A DNA stretch of 64,000 bases from RH-AL1 sp965198495 (GTDB taxonomy: Bacteria > Pseudomonadota > Alphaproteobacteria > Rhizobiales > Beijerinckiaceae), in assembly GCA_965198495.1 (NCBI GenBank), contig CBDAPL010000001.1:1736001-1800000 (forward strand). Reading direction: 5' to 3'. A program made the translations under genes and the position numbers. The notes beneath the pieces are model-generated. The model saw only the letters and a list, made by a program, of their open reading frames with translations, was not told where the DNA came from and made no database searches. Of the stretch, positions 45,470 through 56,875 are shown in pieces (the first letter of the stretch is position 1; every line of letters begins with the position of its first letter).

Positions 45470-45967
45470 CTAAGCCGCCTTCGCCGCCGCCGGGTTCACC
45501 GTCTTCTCGGCGATCGCGTTGAACTTCTCGTCGCCGGCCTTGCTGTCCTTCAGCGCCTCTTGCAGGGGCTTCAGCGCCTCCTGCTTGCCGGCGGCCTTGG
45601 CGTAGGCCTCCATCGCGCCGTAGGACGCCACGCGAAAAGCCTGCTGCTGGTTGGCGGCGACGATGAGGGCGGCGTCGCGCACGGCGCCGGTCTCGGTCTC
45701 CTTCACCATGCCCTGGACCTCGTGGATCATCGCGGTGGCGATCTTGTTGTCGTTGGCCTTCACCGGGGCGCCGAGGGCCTTGAACGCCGCCTCGATCTTG
45801 CTCGCGTAGTCCTTGCTCTTGGTGCCGGTCTTCTCGAACAGCTGCTTCAGATCCGGGTCGTGGCTGGCGGCGGCCATGTCGGGGGCGGCCTTGGCGATCT
45901 GGTGCTCGAAGTCGACGACGTAGGTCATGGCGGTCACGAGCAGGTCGTGCATGGTCTTGATGGGCAT
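45470..45967 (-). CDS. DUF892 / YciF-like ferritin-fold stress protein
   Basis: 165 residues. Start ATG 45967 is fixed by a perfect AGGAGA 4 nt upstream; longer frames are not coding. The whole chain fits the DUF892 four-helix bundle: MHDLLVTAMTYVVDFEHQIA, PDLKQLFEKTGTKSKDYASKI, AMIHEVQGMVKETE, RDAALIVAANQQQAFRVASYG. Family metal ligands (Glu/His in the central helices) are partly replaced here (for example QQQAF where E-x-Y/H is common), so ferritin-like metal binding is uncertain. It is followed by a strong terminator and is probably monocistronic. Confidence 0.83.
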   Translation of the reverse strand: MPIKTMHDLLVTAMTYVVDFEHQIAKAAPDMAAASHDPDLKQLFEKTGTKSKDYASKIEAAFKALGAPVKANDNKIATAMIHEVQGMVKETETGAVRDAALIVAANQQQAFRVASYGAMEAYAKAAGKQEALKPLQEALKDSKAGDEKFNAIAEKTVNPAAAKAA

Positions 45968-46215
45968 GAAATCTCCTTGGGCGCGCCGGCGGGTCGCCAG
46001 CGGAGCCCGGCCAATCCGGCCTGGCGCCACTTGTTGCGCCTTCGGGCCAGAACGTGGGGGGACAAAAGCGCGCGCGCGGGGAGGCCGGCGCATCGTCAGC
46101 AATCGCTCCACGCCCTTCCGCACGCAGGGCGTGGAGCGACAGTGCGGGGCGACCAGGCCGGCGCGGCGATGATGCCGGCGCGATGGGCGGGACCGGCTCG
46201 CCGACGGGGCGGACA

Positions 46216-46285
46216 GCCACCCTTGCCAATCCGCGACCCTTGCCAATCTCGACCCTTGCCAATCTCGACCGTTGCCAATCCGCTT
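46216..46285. repeat. Four 16-bp direct repeats (CGACCCTTGCCAATCT)
   Basis: Imperfect head-to-tail copies around the core CCTTGCCAATC, the last reading CGTTGCCAATCC. No spacers. The core contains GCCAA, but there is no clear palindromic half-site. Confidence 0.7.
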
Positions 46286-46470
46286 CGATGGCTTTACGGT
46301 ACAAGTACCTGTAGCCGCTGAGCAGGAGCGTCCCGCACCGAGCGCCCGGTGCATGACGCAATGACGCTATGACGCTTATGACGCGTCTTTGTAACCGATG
46401 GTGCAAATTTCGGGACGACGCGAAGCCCTCGATCTGTCGCACCCCTTGCGCCCGCCGTGCGCCGCCCGAT

Positions 46471-46490
46471 ATCCTACCAGTCGGTATGAT
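46471..46490 (+). promoter_or_regulatory. TetR-type operator-like palindrome upstream of the SDR gene
   Basis: ATCCTACCAGTCGGTATGAT is an imperfect inverted repeat with perfect half-sites TACC/GGTA. It lies 13 bp before the SDR start, overlapping the ribosome-binding region (GGGAGG). TetR-family regulators of reductase genes often use such sites. No TetR gene is adjacent. Confidence 0.5.
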
Positions 46491-46503
46491 ATGGGAGGTT
46501 CAC

Positions 46504-47247
46504 ATGGGCAAGCTCGATGGCAGGGTGGCGATCGTCACCGGGGCGTCGAAGGGCATCGGCGCGGGGATCGCGCTGCGGCTGGCGGCGGACGGGGCGAGCG
46601 TCGTCGTCAATTACGCGCGCAGCGCGGAGGCGGCGGAGCGGCTTGTGGCGACGATCAAGAAGGCCGGCGGCCACGCCGTGGCGGCGCAGGCCGATGTCTC
46701 GCAGCCGGCCGAGATCGCGGCGCTGTTCGACAAGGCGGCGACGGCCTTCGGCCACGTCGACATCCTCGTCAACAACGCCGGCATCTACGAGTTTTCCGAT
46801 CTCGCCGGCATCACGCCGGAATCGATCGACCGGCAGTTCGCCCTCAACGTCAAGGGCCTGATCCTCGCCACGCAGGCGGCGGCCCGGGCGTTCCCGGCCA
46901 GCGGCGGCGTGGTGGTCAACATCTCGTCTGGCGCCGGCGTCACGCCGATCGTCCAGTCGCAGGTCTACAGCGCCACCAAGGCCGCGGTCGACAATCTGAC
47001 CCGCTCGTTCGCGCTCGAACTCGGGCCGCGTCATATCCGCGTCGTCGGCGTCGCGCCGGGCATCACAGCCACCGAAGGCACGAGCGGCATGGGTGAGGAG
47101 GGCGTGGCCCCGCTCGTCGCGCGCACGCCGCTCGGCCGCATCGGCCAGCCGGCCGATATCGCCGCCGCCGTGGCCTTCGTCGTCTCGGGCGACGGCGGCT
47201 GGATCACCGGGGAGACGCTGCAGGTCGGCGGCGGCCTGCGGCTCTAG
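46504..47247 (+). CDS. Short-chain dehydrogenase/reductase (classical SDR)
   Basis: 247 residues. Cofactor motif TGASKGIG (residues 13-20) and NNAGIYEF, catalytic Ser in NISSGAG, and YSATK (Tyr-x-x-x-Lys). Ends with SGDGGWITGETLQVGGGLRL, usual for FabG-like SDRs. NARS-type residues after the second strand (NYARS) suggest NADPH preference. ATG 46504 has GGGAGG 6 nt upstream; the frame extends back to 46369 but the conserved start is here. The substrate is not predictable. An operator-like palindrome precedes it. Confidence 0.9.
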   Translation: MGKLDGRVAIVTGASKGIGAGIALRLAADGASVVVNYARSAEAAERLVATIKKAGGHAVAAQADVSQPAEIAALFDKAATAFGHVDILVNNAGIYEFSDLAGITPESIDRQFALNVKGLILATQAAARAFPASGGVVVNISSGAGVTPIVQSQVYSATKAAVDNLTRSFALELGPRHIRVVGVAPGITATEGTSGMGEEGVAPLVARTPLGRIGQPADIAAAVAFVVSGDGGWITGETLQVGGGLRL

Positions 47248-47281
47248 GAGGCGCGCGGCACCCTGGCGCTCCCGCGCCGGG

Positions 47282-47878
47282 TCACTGGCGTCCGTAGAGC
47301 GCCGGGATCGTCGTGCGGCAGGTATAGGGATCGATAAGACCCTGGCCGCAGGCGCGAGCGAGTTGCCCCCTCGAGACGGCCAGGCCGAACGGGTCCGGCG
47401 CGGCTGGCGTCGGGGCGATCGGGGCCGGAGCGATGCGGGTCCGTGGGATCTTGGCCGGCGCCACCCGTGCCTCGGGCGCGCGGGTCGCCGGCCCGTCCGC
47501 CAATCTGGATCGCGGCCTCGGTCGCGTGACATCGGGTCGAATCACCATCGCGGCGCGCTCTCTCGGGCGCGCCGGCTTCGGCTTCGGTTCCGCCGCCTCG
47601 CGACGCGGCCGCTTCTTCTCGGCCGGCGGGCTTGCGGCGGCGGGGAAGGCGGCGCGGCAGGCGGGGCTGAGTTCGCCGAGATGCGCCCTCATGCACGCCG
47701 TGGTCTTCGGAACGTCCGGAATTTCGGCTGAGCACAGACGAAGCGCGTCGGGCGTGCAGGCCTTCTGCTGCTCCGGCGTGCCCTGCGCCAGGGCAATGGT
47801 GGCGAGGCCCATCGAGCCAAGGCACACCGAAGCGGCGACGAGGGTTCGGCAGAGCTTCGGCGATGCGGCAAGCGGCAT
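47282..47878 (-). CDS. Secreted protein with four-Cys N-terminal region and Pro/Arg-rich linker
   Basis: 198 residues. ATG 47878 has AGGAG 7 nt upstream. A signal peptide (LVAASVCLGSMGLATIALAQ) is followed by CTPDALRLCSAEIP and CMRAHLGELSPACRAAF, a small Cys-rich module of the kind found in periplasmic proteins of this order, then a long Pro/Arg/Lys-rich stretch and a short C-terminal end with two more Cys (ACGQGL, YTCRTT). Function unknown. It is convergent with the SDR gene (34 nt between). Confidence 0.72.
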   Translation of the reverse strand: MPLAASPKLCRTLVAASVCLGSMGLATIALAQGTPEQQKACTPDALRLCSAEIPDVPKTTACMRAHLGELSPACRAAFPAAASPPAEKKRPRREAAEPKPKPARPRERAAMVIRPDVTRPRPRSRLADGPATRAPEARVAPAKIPRTRIAPAPIAPTPAAPDPFGLAVSRGQLARACGQGLIDPYTCRTTIPALYGRQ

Positions 47879-48034
47879 GAGGATCTCCTGCGCGGACATG
47901 TCCCGCGTGGTCTTCAAACGTGAGAGCCGGCCTTTGGCTCCAGCGAATCGCCCGCGGCGAAGGCCGGACGACTCTCGTTCGCGGAAAGGCCCCTCCGTCG
48001 CGGGTCGATCTCTGCCGCGCGTGCCTCGTATCGC

Positions 48035-50878
48035 GTGCGAATATCTGATAGCAAGCGGCACGTGACCCACGCGTCCCGCCCTTCGATCCCGCCGAGGCCC
48101 GCCACGATCGCCACCCGCATGGTGCGGATCGCCCGGCTGGCGGCGCTGGCGATCGCGACGCTCTGCGCCGTCGTGCTCCTGGGTTACGCCACCCATTTCG
48201 GTGTCGTCGTCGATCTCGGAGCCGGCTGGCAAGGTGTGTCGCCGATCACGGCCTTGGCGCTTCTATGCCTCGCGGTCATCGCCCTCCTCGACGATAGCGG
48301 CCGGGGGCGCCTCATCGACGGCCTGGCGTGGAGCGTCGTCGCCATCGGCGCCGCCTCGCTGGTTTCCGAGGCGATGGTCGGCCAGGACATCGTCGATCCC
48401 TTCATCGCCTCCAAAATCTTCCTGTTCAATCAGGCGCGTGCCGGCAGGATGTCCGCCGCGACCGCGATCGCCTTGGTCCTTCTCGCCTGCGCCGGCCTGG
48501 CGCGCGACAAGCCCAAGGTGAGCGACCGCGCGGCGGCTCTCGCTTTGGTCATCGCCCTCTTCGCGCTGCTCGGCTATGCCTATGGGGTGCGCGATCTCTA
48601 CGGCGTGCCGTTGTTCACGACGATGGCGTTGCAGACCGCCGCGTCGATCTTCGTCCTCGCGCTCGCCAGATTGATCATGCGCCCGGAGACCGGATGGGCC
48701 GCGATCGTCGCGTCCCCTCGCGAGGGCGGACGCGCCGTGCGACGCCTGCTGGCCTTCACGCTTCTGCCGCCGGTCGCGGCCTTCGTGCTGCTTGTCTTGA
48801 CGCAGGCCCGGCGCCTCGGCCCCGGCGCGGCGATGGCCGGGCTCGTCGTGATCACGGTCGTGCCGCTCTCGCTGCTGATCCTGCGGGAGGGCCGCACGCG
48901 CGACGAACTGGAGCGCGAGCGCCGTACACGCGCCAAGCAGCGCCAGGATAATTTGCGCGAGATCGAACTCGTCACCAACGCGCTGCCTGTTCTCATCGCC
49001 TTCCTCGACAAGACGCTGACCTATCGCTTCGCCAACAGTGCCTACGAGGACTGGTTCTATCTGCGGCGCGACGAGGTCATCGGACGCAGCGTCATCGATC
49101 TGCTCGACGCGGAAGGCTTTACCCACCGCCGCGCGTTCTTCGAAAAGGCGCTTGCGGGCGAGGAGCAACGCTTCGAGTTGTCGTGGCCCCATCGCGACGG
49201 CCGTCCGCGCGACGCGGACATCCATTACCTGCCGCGCATCGCGGCCGATGGCGAGGTCGAGGGCTTATACGTGTTCGTCGCCGACATCACCGATCGCAAG
49301 CAGGTGGAGCGCCGTCTGACGACGGTCAACGCAATGCTCGAGCAGCGCGTCGAGGCACGCACCCGCGAACGCGACCAGATCTGGCTTGCCTCCAAGGACA
49401 TGCTCTGCGTCGCCTCGCTCGAAGGGCATTTTCTCAGCCTGAATCCCGCCTGGAGCACGACGCTCGGGTGGAGCGAGACCGAGATGAAGTCGCGTCCCTT
49501 TCTGGACTTCGTTCATCCCGACGACCTCGAGACCAGCATGGCGGCGGCGCGAGGGCTTGCGGAAGGCGAGGCGCAACTCAGCTACGAGAACAGGTATCGA
49601 CACAAGAACGGCGACTATCTTTGGTTGTCCTGGAACGCCGTGCCGCGTGACGGCATCATCTACGCGAGCGTCCGCGACGTAACGCAAGCCAAGGAAGCGG
49701 CCTTGCGCGAGCAGGCGCTCGAGGAACAGCTCCGGCAGTCACAGAAGATGGAAGCTGTCGGCCAGCTTACCGGCGGCCTGGCGCACGACTTCAATAACCT
49801 TCTCACCGGCATCACCGGCAGTCTCGATATGCTGAGCGCGCGCGTTTCGCGGGGACGGGTCAACGACCTCGAGCGTTTCATCGACGCGGCGCAGGGCGCG
49901 GCGCGGCGGGCGGCCGCCCTGACCCACCGGCTGCTCGCCTTCTCACGGCGACAGACGCTCGACCCCAAACCGACCGACACCGACCGGCTTGTCGCCGGCA
50001 TGGAAGATCTCCTGCGCCGCACCGTAGGGCCGGCGATCGTGCTCGAGATCAAGAGCGGGGGTGGATTGTGGACGATCCTCGCCGATCCCAACCAGATCGA
50101 GAACGCGCTTCTCAATCTTTGCATCAACGCGCGCGACGCGATGCCCGACGGTGGCAGGATCATAATCGAGACGACCAACACGATGCTCGACGGGCGCGCC
50201 TCGCGCGAGCGCGATCTCCCGCCCGGCCCGTATGTCGCCTTGAGCGTCACCGATACCGGCACGGGCATGCCGCCGGATGTGGTCGAGCGCGTGTTCGATC
50301 CGTTTTACACGACGAAGCCACTCGGACAGGGCACCGGCCTTGGACTGTCGATGATCTATGGTTTCGCGCGCCAATCGGGCGGCCAGATCTGGATCCAGTC
50401 CGAGGTCGGGCAGGGTACGACCATGTCCTTGTACCTTCCGCGCCACGATGGTGCGGCGGAGATCGACGAGGCGCCGGCGACGGTCATCAAGACGGAGCGC
50501 GCGGAGCGCGGTGGAACGGTGCTTGTCGTCGACGACGAACCGAGCATACGCATGCTGGTGAGCGAGGTCCTCGAGGATCAGGGCTACACGACGATCGAGG
50601 CCGCCGATAGCGTTGCCGGATTGAAGATCCTGCATTCGAGCGTCGCGATCGATCTCCTGGTCACGGACGTCGGCCTGCCTGGTGGCATGAACGGGCGGCA
50701 GGTCGCGGACGCCGGGCGCGCTGTGCGGCCGGGTTTGAAGATCCTCTTCATCACCGGCTACGCGGAAAGCGCCGTCATCGGCAACGAGCGCCTCGAACGC
50801 GGCATGCGCGTGCTCACCAAGCCTTTCGCGATGGAGGGGCTCGGCCGCCTCGTCAAGGAGATGATCGAGGGAGCGTGA
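48035..50878 (+). CDS. Hybrid sensor histidine kinase: membrane sensor, two PAS, HisKA/HATPase, receiver
   Basis: 947 residues in the longest frame; GTG 48062 and ATG 48119 are other possible starts with little ribosome-site support. TM helices span to about residue 290, then PAS 1 (about 305-420), PAS 2 (about 440-550), a dimerisation helix with GGLAHDFNNLLTGITG (His about 590), HATPase with NALLNLCINARDAMPDGG, DTGTGMPP, GLGLSMIYGF, and a receiver domain with VVDDEP, VTDVGLPGG (Asp) and LTKPFAM. The membrane part resembles the GGDEF protein at 2313. The next gene overlaps its end. Confidence 0.9.
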   Translation: MRISDSKRHVTHASRPSIPPRPATIATRMVRIARLAALAIATLCAVVLLGYATHFGVVVDLGAGWQGVSPITALALLCLAVIALLDDSGRGRLIDGLAWSVVAIGAASLVSEAMVGQDIVDPFIASKIFLFNQARAGRMSAATAIALVLLACAGLARDKPKVSDRAAALALVIALFALLGYAYGVRDLYGVPLFTTMALQTAASIFVLALARLIMRPETGWAAIVASPREGGRAVRRLLAFTLLPPVAAFVLLVLTQARRLGPGAAMAGLVVITVVPLSLLILREGRTRDELERERRTRAKQRQDNLREIELVTNALPVLIAFLDKTLTYRFANSAYEDWFYLRRDEVIGRSVIDLLDAEGFTHRRAFFEKALAGEEQRFELSWPHRDGRPRDADIHYLPRIAADGEVEGLYVFVADITDRKQVERRLTTVNAMLEQRVEARTRERDQIWLASKDMLCVASLEGHFLSLNPAWSTTLGWSETEMKSRPFLDFVHPDDLETSMAAARGLAEGEAQLSYENRYRHKNGDYLWLSWNAVPRDGIIYASVRDVTQAKEAALREQALEEQLRQSQKMEAVGQLTGGLAHDFNNLLTGITGSLDMLSARVSRGRVNDLERFIDAAQGAARRAAALTHRLLAFSRRQTLDPKPTDTDRLVAGMEDLLRRTVGPAIVLEIKSGGGLWTILADPNQIENALLNLCINARDAMPDGGRIIIETTNTMLDGRASRERDLPPGPYVALSVTDTGTGMPPDVVERVFDPFYTTKPLGQGTGLGLSMIYGFARQSGGQIWIQSEVGQGTTMSLYLPRHDGAAEIDEAPATVIKTERAERGGTVLVVDDEPSIRMLVSEVLEDQGYTTIEAADSVAGLKILHSSVAIDLLVTDVGLPGGMNGRQVADAGRAVRPGLKILFITGYAESAVIGNERLERGMRVLTKPFAMEGLGRLVKEMIEGA

Positions 50879-50985
50879 ACGCGCAATGCGGGAACGCCGA
50901 GGCGCTGACCGCGAGCATGAAACTCATCTACGCGGCGAGCGTTGCCGGAGCCGATATCTGGGTCTGCGCTCCGAGCGGGATGATC

Positions 50986-52014
50986 ATGCGCGTTCTTGTT
51001 TCATGCCTCGCGATCATCTCTTGTTGCTTGATCATCGACACGCGCACGATGGCCGACTCGCCGCCGCGCGACCTCGTGCCTAAGTTCACGCCACCTGTCG
51101 TTCCCGCGGCGCCATCCGCCCCGCTGGCGCCGCGTACCCCCGTCGCCGGTGCCACCGCCAACGATGCGGCGCTGGAAGCGACGACCGCCAAGTTCAACGC
51201 TTACATCCGCTTCATGAACAAGACGCTTCGGGCGTCCGATTCCCTCGATCGTTATAAGAGCTGGGTCAACATGCGGACGGGCCCGACCGGCCGCGAGCGT
51301 GTGATCTACGGGCTCTATGGCGTCTATGACGTTCGCGGCGAGCGCGCCGCCGCCGAGAGCGCGCTGCAAGGCAAACCCTTGCTACCCGATTTGGACGACG
51401 CAATGCGCGCCTACATCGCCGCTAACGACATGCTCGCACCGGTCCTCAACAAAGTGAACGGCTACTACGAGCGCGAGGATTACAAGATCGATCACATGGC
51501 CGAGGGCAAGGCGCTGCACCAGCAGATTGTGACGGATGGCACCGCGTTCCTGACCGCCCGGCAGAACCTCGAAGCCGTGATGCGCGTCGAGAAATATCAA
51601 TTCGACAAGATCCGTCTCGCAACGATCGAACAGCACGAAGGCCGCAGCGTGCGTTGGCACATCACCGATGTCATGATCAATGCCAAGCGCACGTTGGACA
51701 CGCTTCAGGGCCGTTCCAAGAGCGGTGCCGGGAGCAAGCCGGGTATCGACATGCCCGCCTTCAACGCTGACATGGCCGCCTTTGGCGAGGCGGTGAAGAC
51801 GATGGATGATTACGCCGCCGAACATCCCGGAGCCTTCTCCGCCTTCGAGACGTTCCCGGCCTCAATGCTCGGACGACTGCGGGAGGTGCAGGGGCGTCTC
51901 GCGCGCACGCACGGCGACGTGCGCCGCGCGGCCGGCCTGGACATGACGTTCATCCTTAGCGACTACAACACGATGGTCACGACCTCGGACACGGCATTGT
52001 CCTTCATCAGGTGA
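50986..52014 (+). CDS. DUF3829-family exported protein
   Basis: 342 residues from ATG 50986, with GAGCGGG about 6 nt upstream; the frame runs back to 50875. A signal peptide (MRVLVSCLAIISCCLII) and a short Pro/Ala linker precede the DUF3829 helical domain (FNAYIRFMNKTLRASDSLDRYKSW, MRAYIAANDMLAPVLNKVNGYYE, MAEGKALHQQIV, SDYNTMVTTSD). The YiiG group of this family are periplasmic or lipoproteins of unknown function. A lipobox is not clear. It probably shares a transcript with the histidine kinase. Confidence 0.75.
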   Translation: MRVLVSCLAIISCCLIIDTRTMADSPPRDLVPKFTPPVVPAAPSAPLAPRTPVAGATANDAALEATTAKFNAYIRFMNKTLRASDSLDRYKSWVNMRTGPTGRERVIYGLYGVYDVRGERAAAESALQGKPLLPDLDDAMRAYIAANDMLAPVLNKVNGYYEREDYKIDHMAEGKALHQQIVTDGTAFLTARQNLEAVMRVEKYQFDKIRLATIEQHEGRSVRWHITDVMINAKRTLDTLQGRSKSGAGSKPGIDMPAFNADMAAFGEAVKTMDDYAAEHPGAFSAFETFPASMLGRLREVQGRLARTHGDVRRAAGLDMTFILSDYNTMVTTSDTALSFIR

Positions 52015-52100
52015 TTTCGCGACGTCTCGCGACGATGGTCTTTAGAAAAACCGCCTCGGCCCAGCCATGGATTCAGACGCTTGATCGCGCGCGCCCGGCC

Positions 52101-54569
<2,469 letters not shown>

Positions 54570-54728
54570 GCGTTCTGAAGCTTTCAATGAGCCATTTGGG
54601 CAGGCAGTTAGGAGCCGCCACACCCCGGTCTCGGATCATGAATCCAATGTAGCTCGAATGAGCTGGAAATGCATGTGCTGAAAGACATTTTCCCGCTTCA
54701 AGAACGGTTGTTCCAGCGGGAAGTTCGG

Positions 54729-55940
54729 CTAGAACTTCGCGCCCGCGGTCGCTCCGACGCCGACTGCCTGGATCGCCGGCGAGGTCAGCGTTCCGACCAG
54801 GCCGAGAACCTTCTGGATATCGCTGAAGGGCGAATTGGACACGTAGACGATGTCTTTGTCGTGCACCGAGAACTTGCTGGCGAGGAACATCGAGTTCGGC
54901 TCGCGCAGGTTGATGATGTAGGCGACCGGCACGAGGTTCAGGGCGGCCTGTTGCGGCGTCAGGCCGGGATAATCCCGGACGACCGCGATCGGCTCGTGCC
55001 GCAGCACGAAGACGCCTTCCGGATCGGCGCGCTCGTCGATGAGGCCGGACGCCTTGCCGATCGCTTCTTCAAGCGAAATCCCCACCGCGTCGAAGGGCAC
55101 GACGGCGTTGCGGCCCGTCGAGCCGGCGGCGATGAAGCTCAGCGGGTAACGCACGACCGTGAGGGTGTCGCCCGGCCGCGCGAAGATGTTCTCCTTCGGG
55201 TTGGCGAGTAGCGTCTGGAATGGAACCCGGATCGTCTTGCCGCCTCGGGTCAGATCGATGAAGCTCTCGTTTGCCGGCGCCAGAATGCCGCCCGCCGAAG
55301 CGATGACGTCGAGCAGGCGGTCTCCGCGTGCCGTTAGCGGGATGCGGCCCCCCTTGATGGCCTCGCCGCCCACCGTGACGCTGGTCGAGACGTTCTTCGA
55401 CAGCGTGACGATCGCTTGAGGCTCGATCGCCTTTCCGGTCAGCCTTTCGACAATCGTCTTCTCGACTTCCGGGGTGGTCTGTCCGACGACGCTGACGCGA
55501 CCGGCGTAGGGGACCGTGATCGAGCCGTCGCGCTGCACCACCTGGGCGGGAATCGACGCGGAATGCGAACCCGTCGACGTTGCTGAGAGCACCGGTTGCG
55601 AGAAAAGACCGCCACCCGCCGCCTCGAAGATCGTGACCTCGATCGTGTCGCCGACGCCGATCCTCTGCTCGACCGCGCCCCGGTAGTCGCCGAACCGACC
55701 GTAGAGGCTCGGCCCCGGGAAATGGGCCAGCTTCTGAATGATGAAATCGGAAAGTTGGACGAGCAAATAGGGCGAGTCGACTCGCTGGCCGCCCTCGATG
55801 ACCGCCTGACGCGTCGGGCCCTGACTGGGAACGGTCGAGCAGCCGACAAGCGAGCTTATACACGCGACAACGCACGCAAGGCGCCTCGCCACGGTCGCCG
55901 CGCGAAGTCTCTTCGTCGTAGCAGTCAAATCCGGTCCCAC
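54729..55940 (-). CDS. Polysaccharide export lipoprotein, Wza/GumB-like
   Basis: 403 residues. Signal peptide ending in a lipobox (ISSLVGCS). Then IGVGDTIEVTIFE and SITVPYAGRVSVVGQTTPEVEK (polysaccharide export domain, about 90-190), followed by two SLBB-like domains (SVTVGGEAIKGGRIPLTARGD and NPKENIFARPGDTLTVVRYP), ending DIQKVLGLVG. This family forms the outer-membrane channel for capsular or exopolysaccharide. It is alone here, and its Wzc-like partner is not in the window, so it may serve an unlinked cluster. Confidence 0.87.
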   Translation of the reverse strand: MGPDLTATTKRLRAATVARRLACVVACISSLVGCSTVPSQGPTRQAVIEGGQRVDSPYLLVQLSDFIIQKLAHFPGPSLYGRFGDYRGAVEQRIGVGDTIEVTIFEAAGGGLFSQPVLSATSTGSHSASIPAQVVQRDGSITVPYAGRVSVVGQTTPEVEKTIVERLTGKAIEPQAIVTLSKNVSTSVTVGGEAIKGGRIPLTARGDRLLDVIASAGGILAPANESFIDLTRGGKTIRVPFQTLLANPKENIFARPGDTLTVVRYPLSFIAAGSTGRNAVVPFDAVGISLEEAIGKASGLIDERADPEGVFVLRHEPIAVVRDYPGLTPQQAALNLVPVAYIINLREPNSMFLASKFSVHDKDIVYVSNSPFSDIQKVLGLVGTLTSPAIQAVGVGATAGAKF

Positions 55941-56279
55941 TGTTTCGCCGGAACCTACGCGATCAGGCTAAGCCATGCCACCGGACCACGCCGACATTCC
56001 AGCGTCTGTTGTTCATCCGACACACCATCACGGCACCGTTTATTTTCTCTTCAACGTCTCTTCGCGCGCTACAGTGGCGGGAACCTTGTGGGTCGAGTCC
56101 GTCTCCCGAGCGCGTGATTGCCACGAATGGCGCCCTCCGGAGCGTTCCAGCACGCTTTTCGGTGGGTGGGCCTTGTATTGCCTCTACTGCCGCTTGACGG
56201 AACACTGGCCTTGGGGTTCGTCTGGCCCTCTACGGAGCGCGGCCCTACGGCGCGGAACCGTTAGACTCGGGAGAGACGG
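55941..56279. other. No recognisable gene (339 bp)
   Basis: A + strand frame of 102 codons (55975-56283) crosses this gap but has no domain resemblance. It probably carries the divergent promoters of the export gene and the SWIB gene. Confidence 0.4.
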
Positions 56280-56633
56280 ATGAAGGAAGCGACCAAGAAG
56301 CCGGCGGTCAAGGCCACCAAGGATGCCAAGCCCGCCAAGGCCGCGCCCAAGAAGAGCGCCGCCAAGCCGAAGGCGAAGCCTGATGGTCAGCCGCCGAGCG
56401 CTTTCTCCAAGCCATTGACGCCCTCGAAGGAATTGGCGGCCGTCGTCGGGTCGGAGCCATTGGCTCGCACCGTCGTCGTGAGCAAAGTCTGGGAATACAT
56501 CAAGAAGCACAATTTGCAGAACGAGAAGAACAAGCGCGAGATCGTCGCCGACGACAAGCTCAAGGCGGTGTTCGGCCGCGACAAGGTTACGATGTTCGAG
56601 ATGAACAAATATCTCGCGCAGCACCTCAAGTAA
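56280..56633 (+). CDS. SWIB/MDM2-domain protein
   Basis: 117 residues. A Lys/Ala-rich, very basic N-terminal tail (residues 1-35: KKPAVKATKDAKPAKAAPKK), then the SWIB fold (SKPLTPSKELAAVVG, RTVVVSKVWEYIKKHNLQN, KREIVADDKLKAVFGRDKVTM, FEMNKYLAQHL). The eukaryotic relatives act in chromatin remodelling; bacterial ones are common in alphaproteobacteria and Chlamydia, and are thought to bind nucleic acid or condense DNA. The Lys-rich tail resembles histone H1-like proteins. GGAGAG lies before the ATG. Confidence 0.9.
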   Translation: MKEATKKPAVKATKDAKPAKAAPKKSAAKPKAKPDGQPPSAFSKPLTPSKELAAVVGSEPLARTVVVSKVWEYIKKHNLQNEKNKREIVADDKLKAVFGRDKVTMFEMNKYLAQHLK

Positions 56634-56683
56634 CGCCTTCTGGTGCCGAGACCTGGCAGGCGCCGGCGCCTAGCGGCGGCGCC

Positions 56684-56875
56684 TTGATCCAGAGCAATGT
56701 CCCGCGCGCCCACGCGTCAAGTCACACTCGTTTTCCGCGCTCGCGCCGATCGACCGATACGGCTATCCGGGCGTTCGTCGCATGCGCTTTTCTCGCGACG
56801 GCGCCGGCTTGCCGTTGCGCTGACGCAGGCGCAACGCCGACGACCACAAATGCGGCGCCGCGGTGCCGCAGGTAG
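56684..56875 (+). pseudogene. Signal-peptide-like leader out of frame with the GH3 gene
   Basis: The reading from TTG 56684 has RSRRSTDTAIRAFVACAFLA then TAPACRCADA, a convincing export signal (n-region, hydrophobic core, small residues). It runs into a stop at 56875, while the GH3 domain starts 12 nt earlier in another frame. The order and spacing suggest one original gene joined by a frameshift between about 56824 and 56873. Confidence 0.45.

Larger units (their letters stand above)
45968..46503. other. Intergenic region between DUF892 and SDR genes (536 bp)
   Basis: No gene is recognised, but it holds the divergent upstream regions of both neighbours, the short direct repeats at 46216-46285, a palindrome GGTACAAGTACC at 46299-46310 and an operator-like palindrome at 46471-46490. 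Confidence 0.5.
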
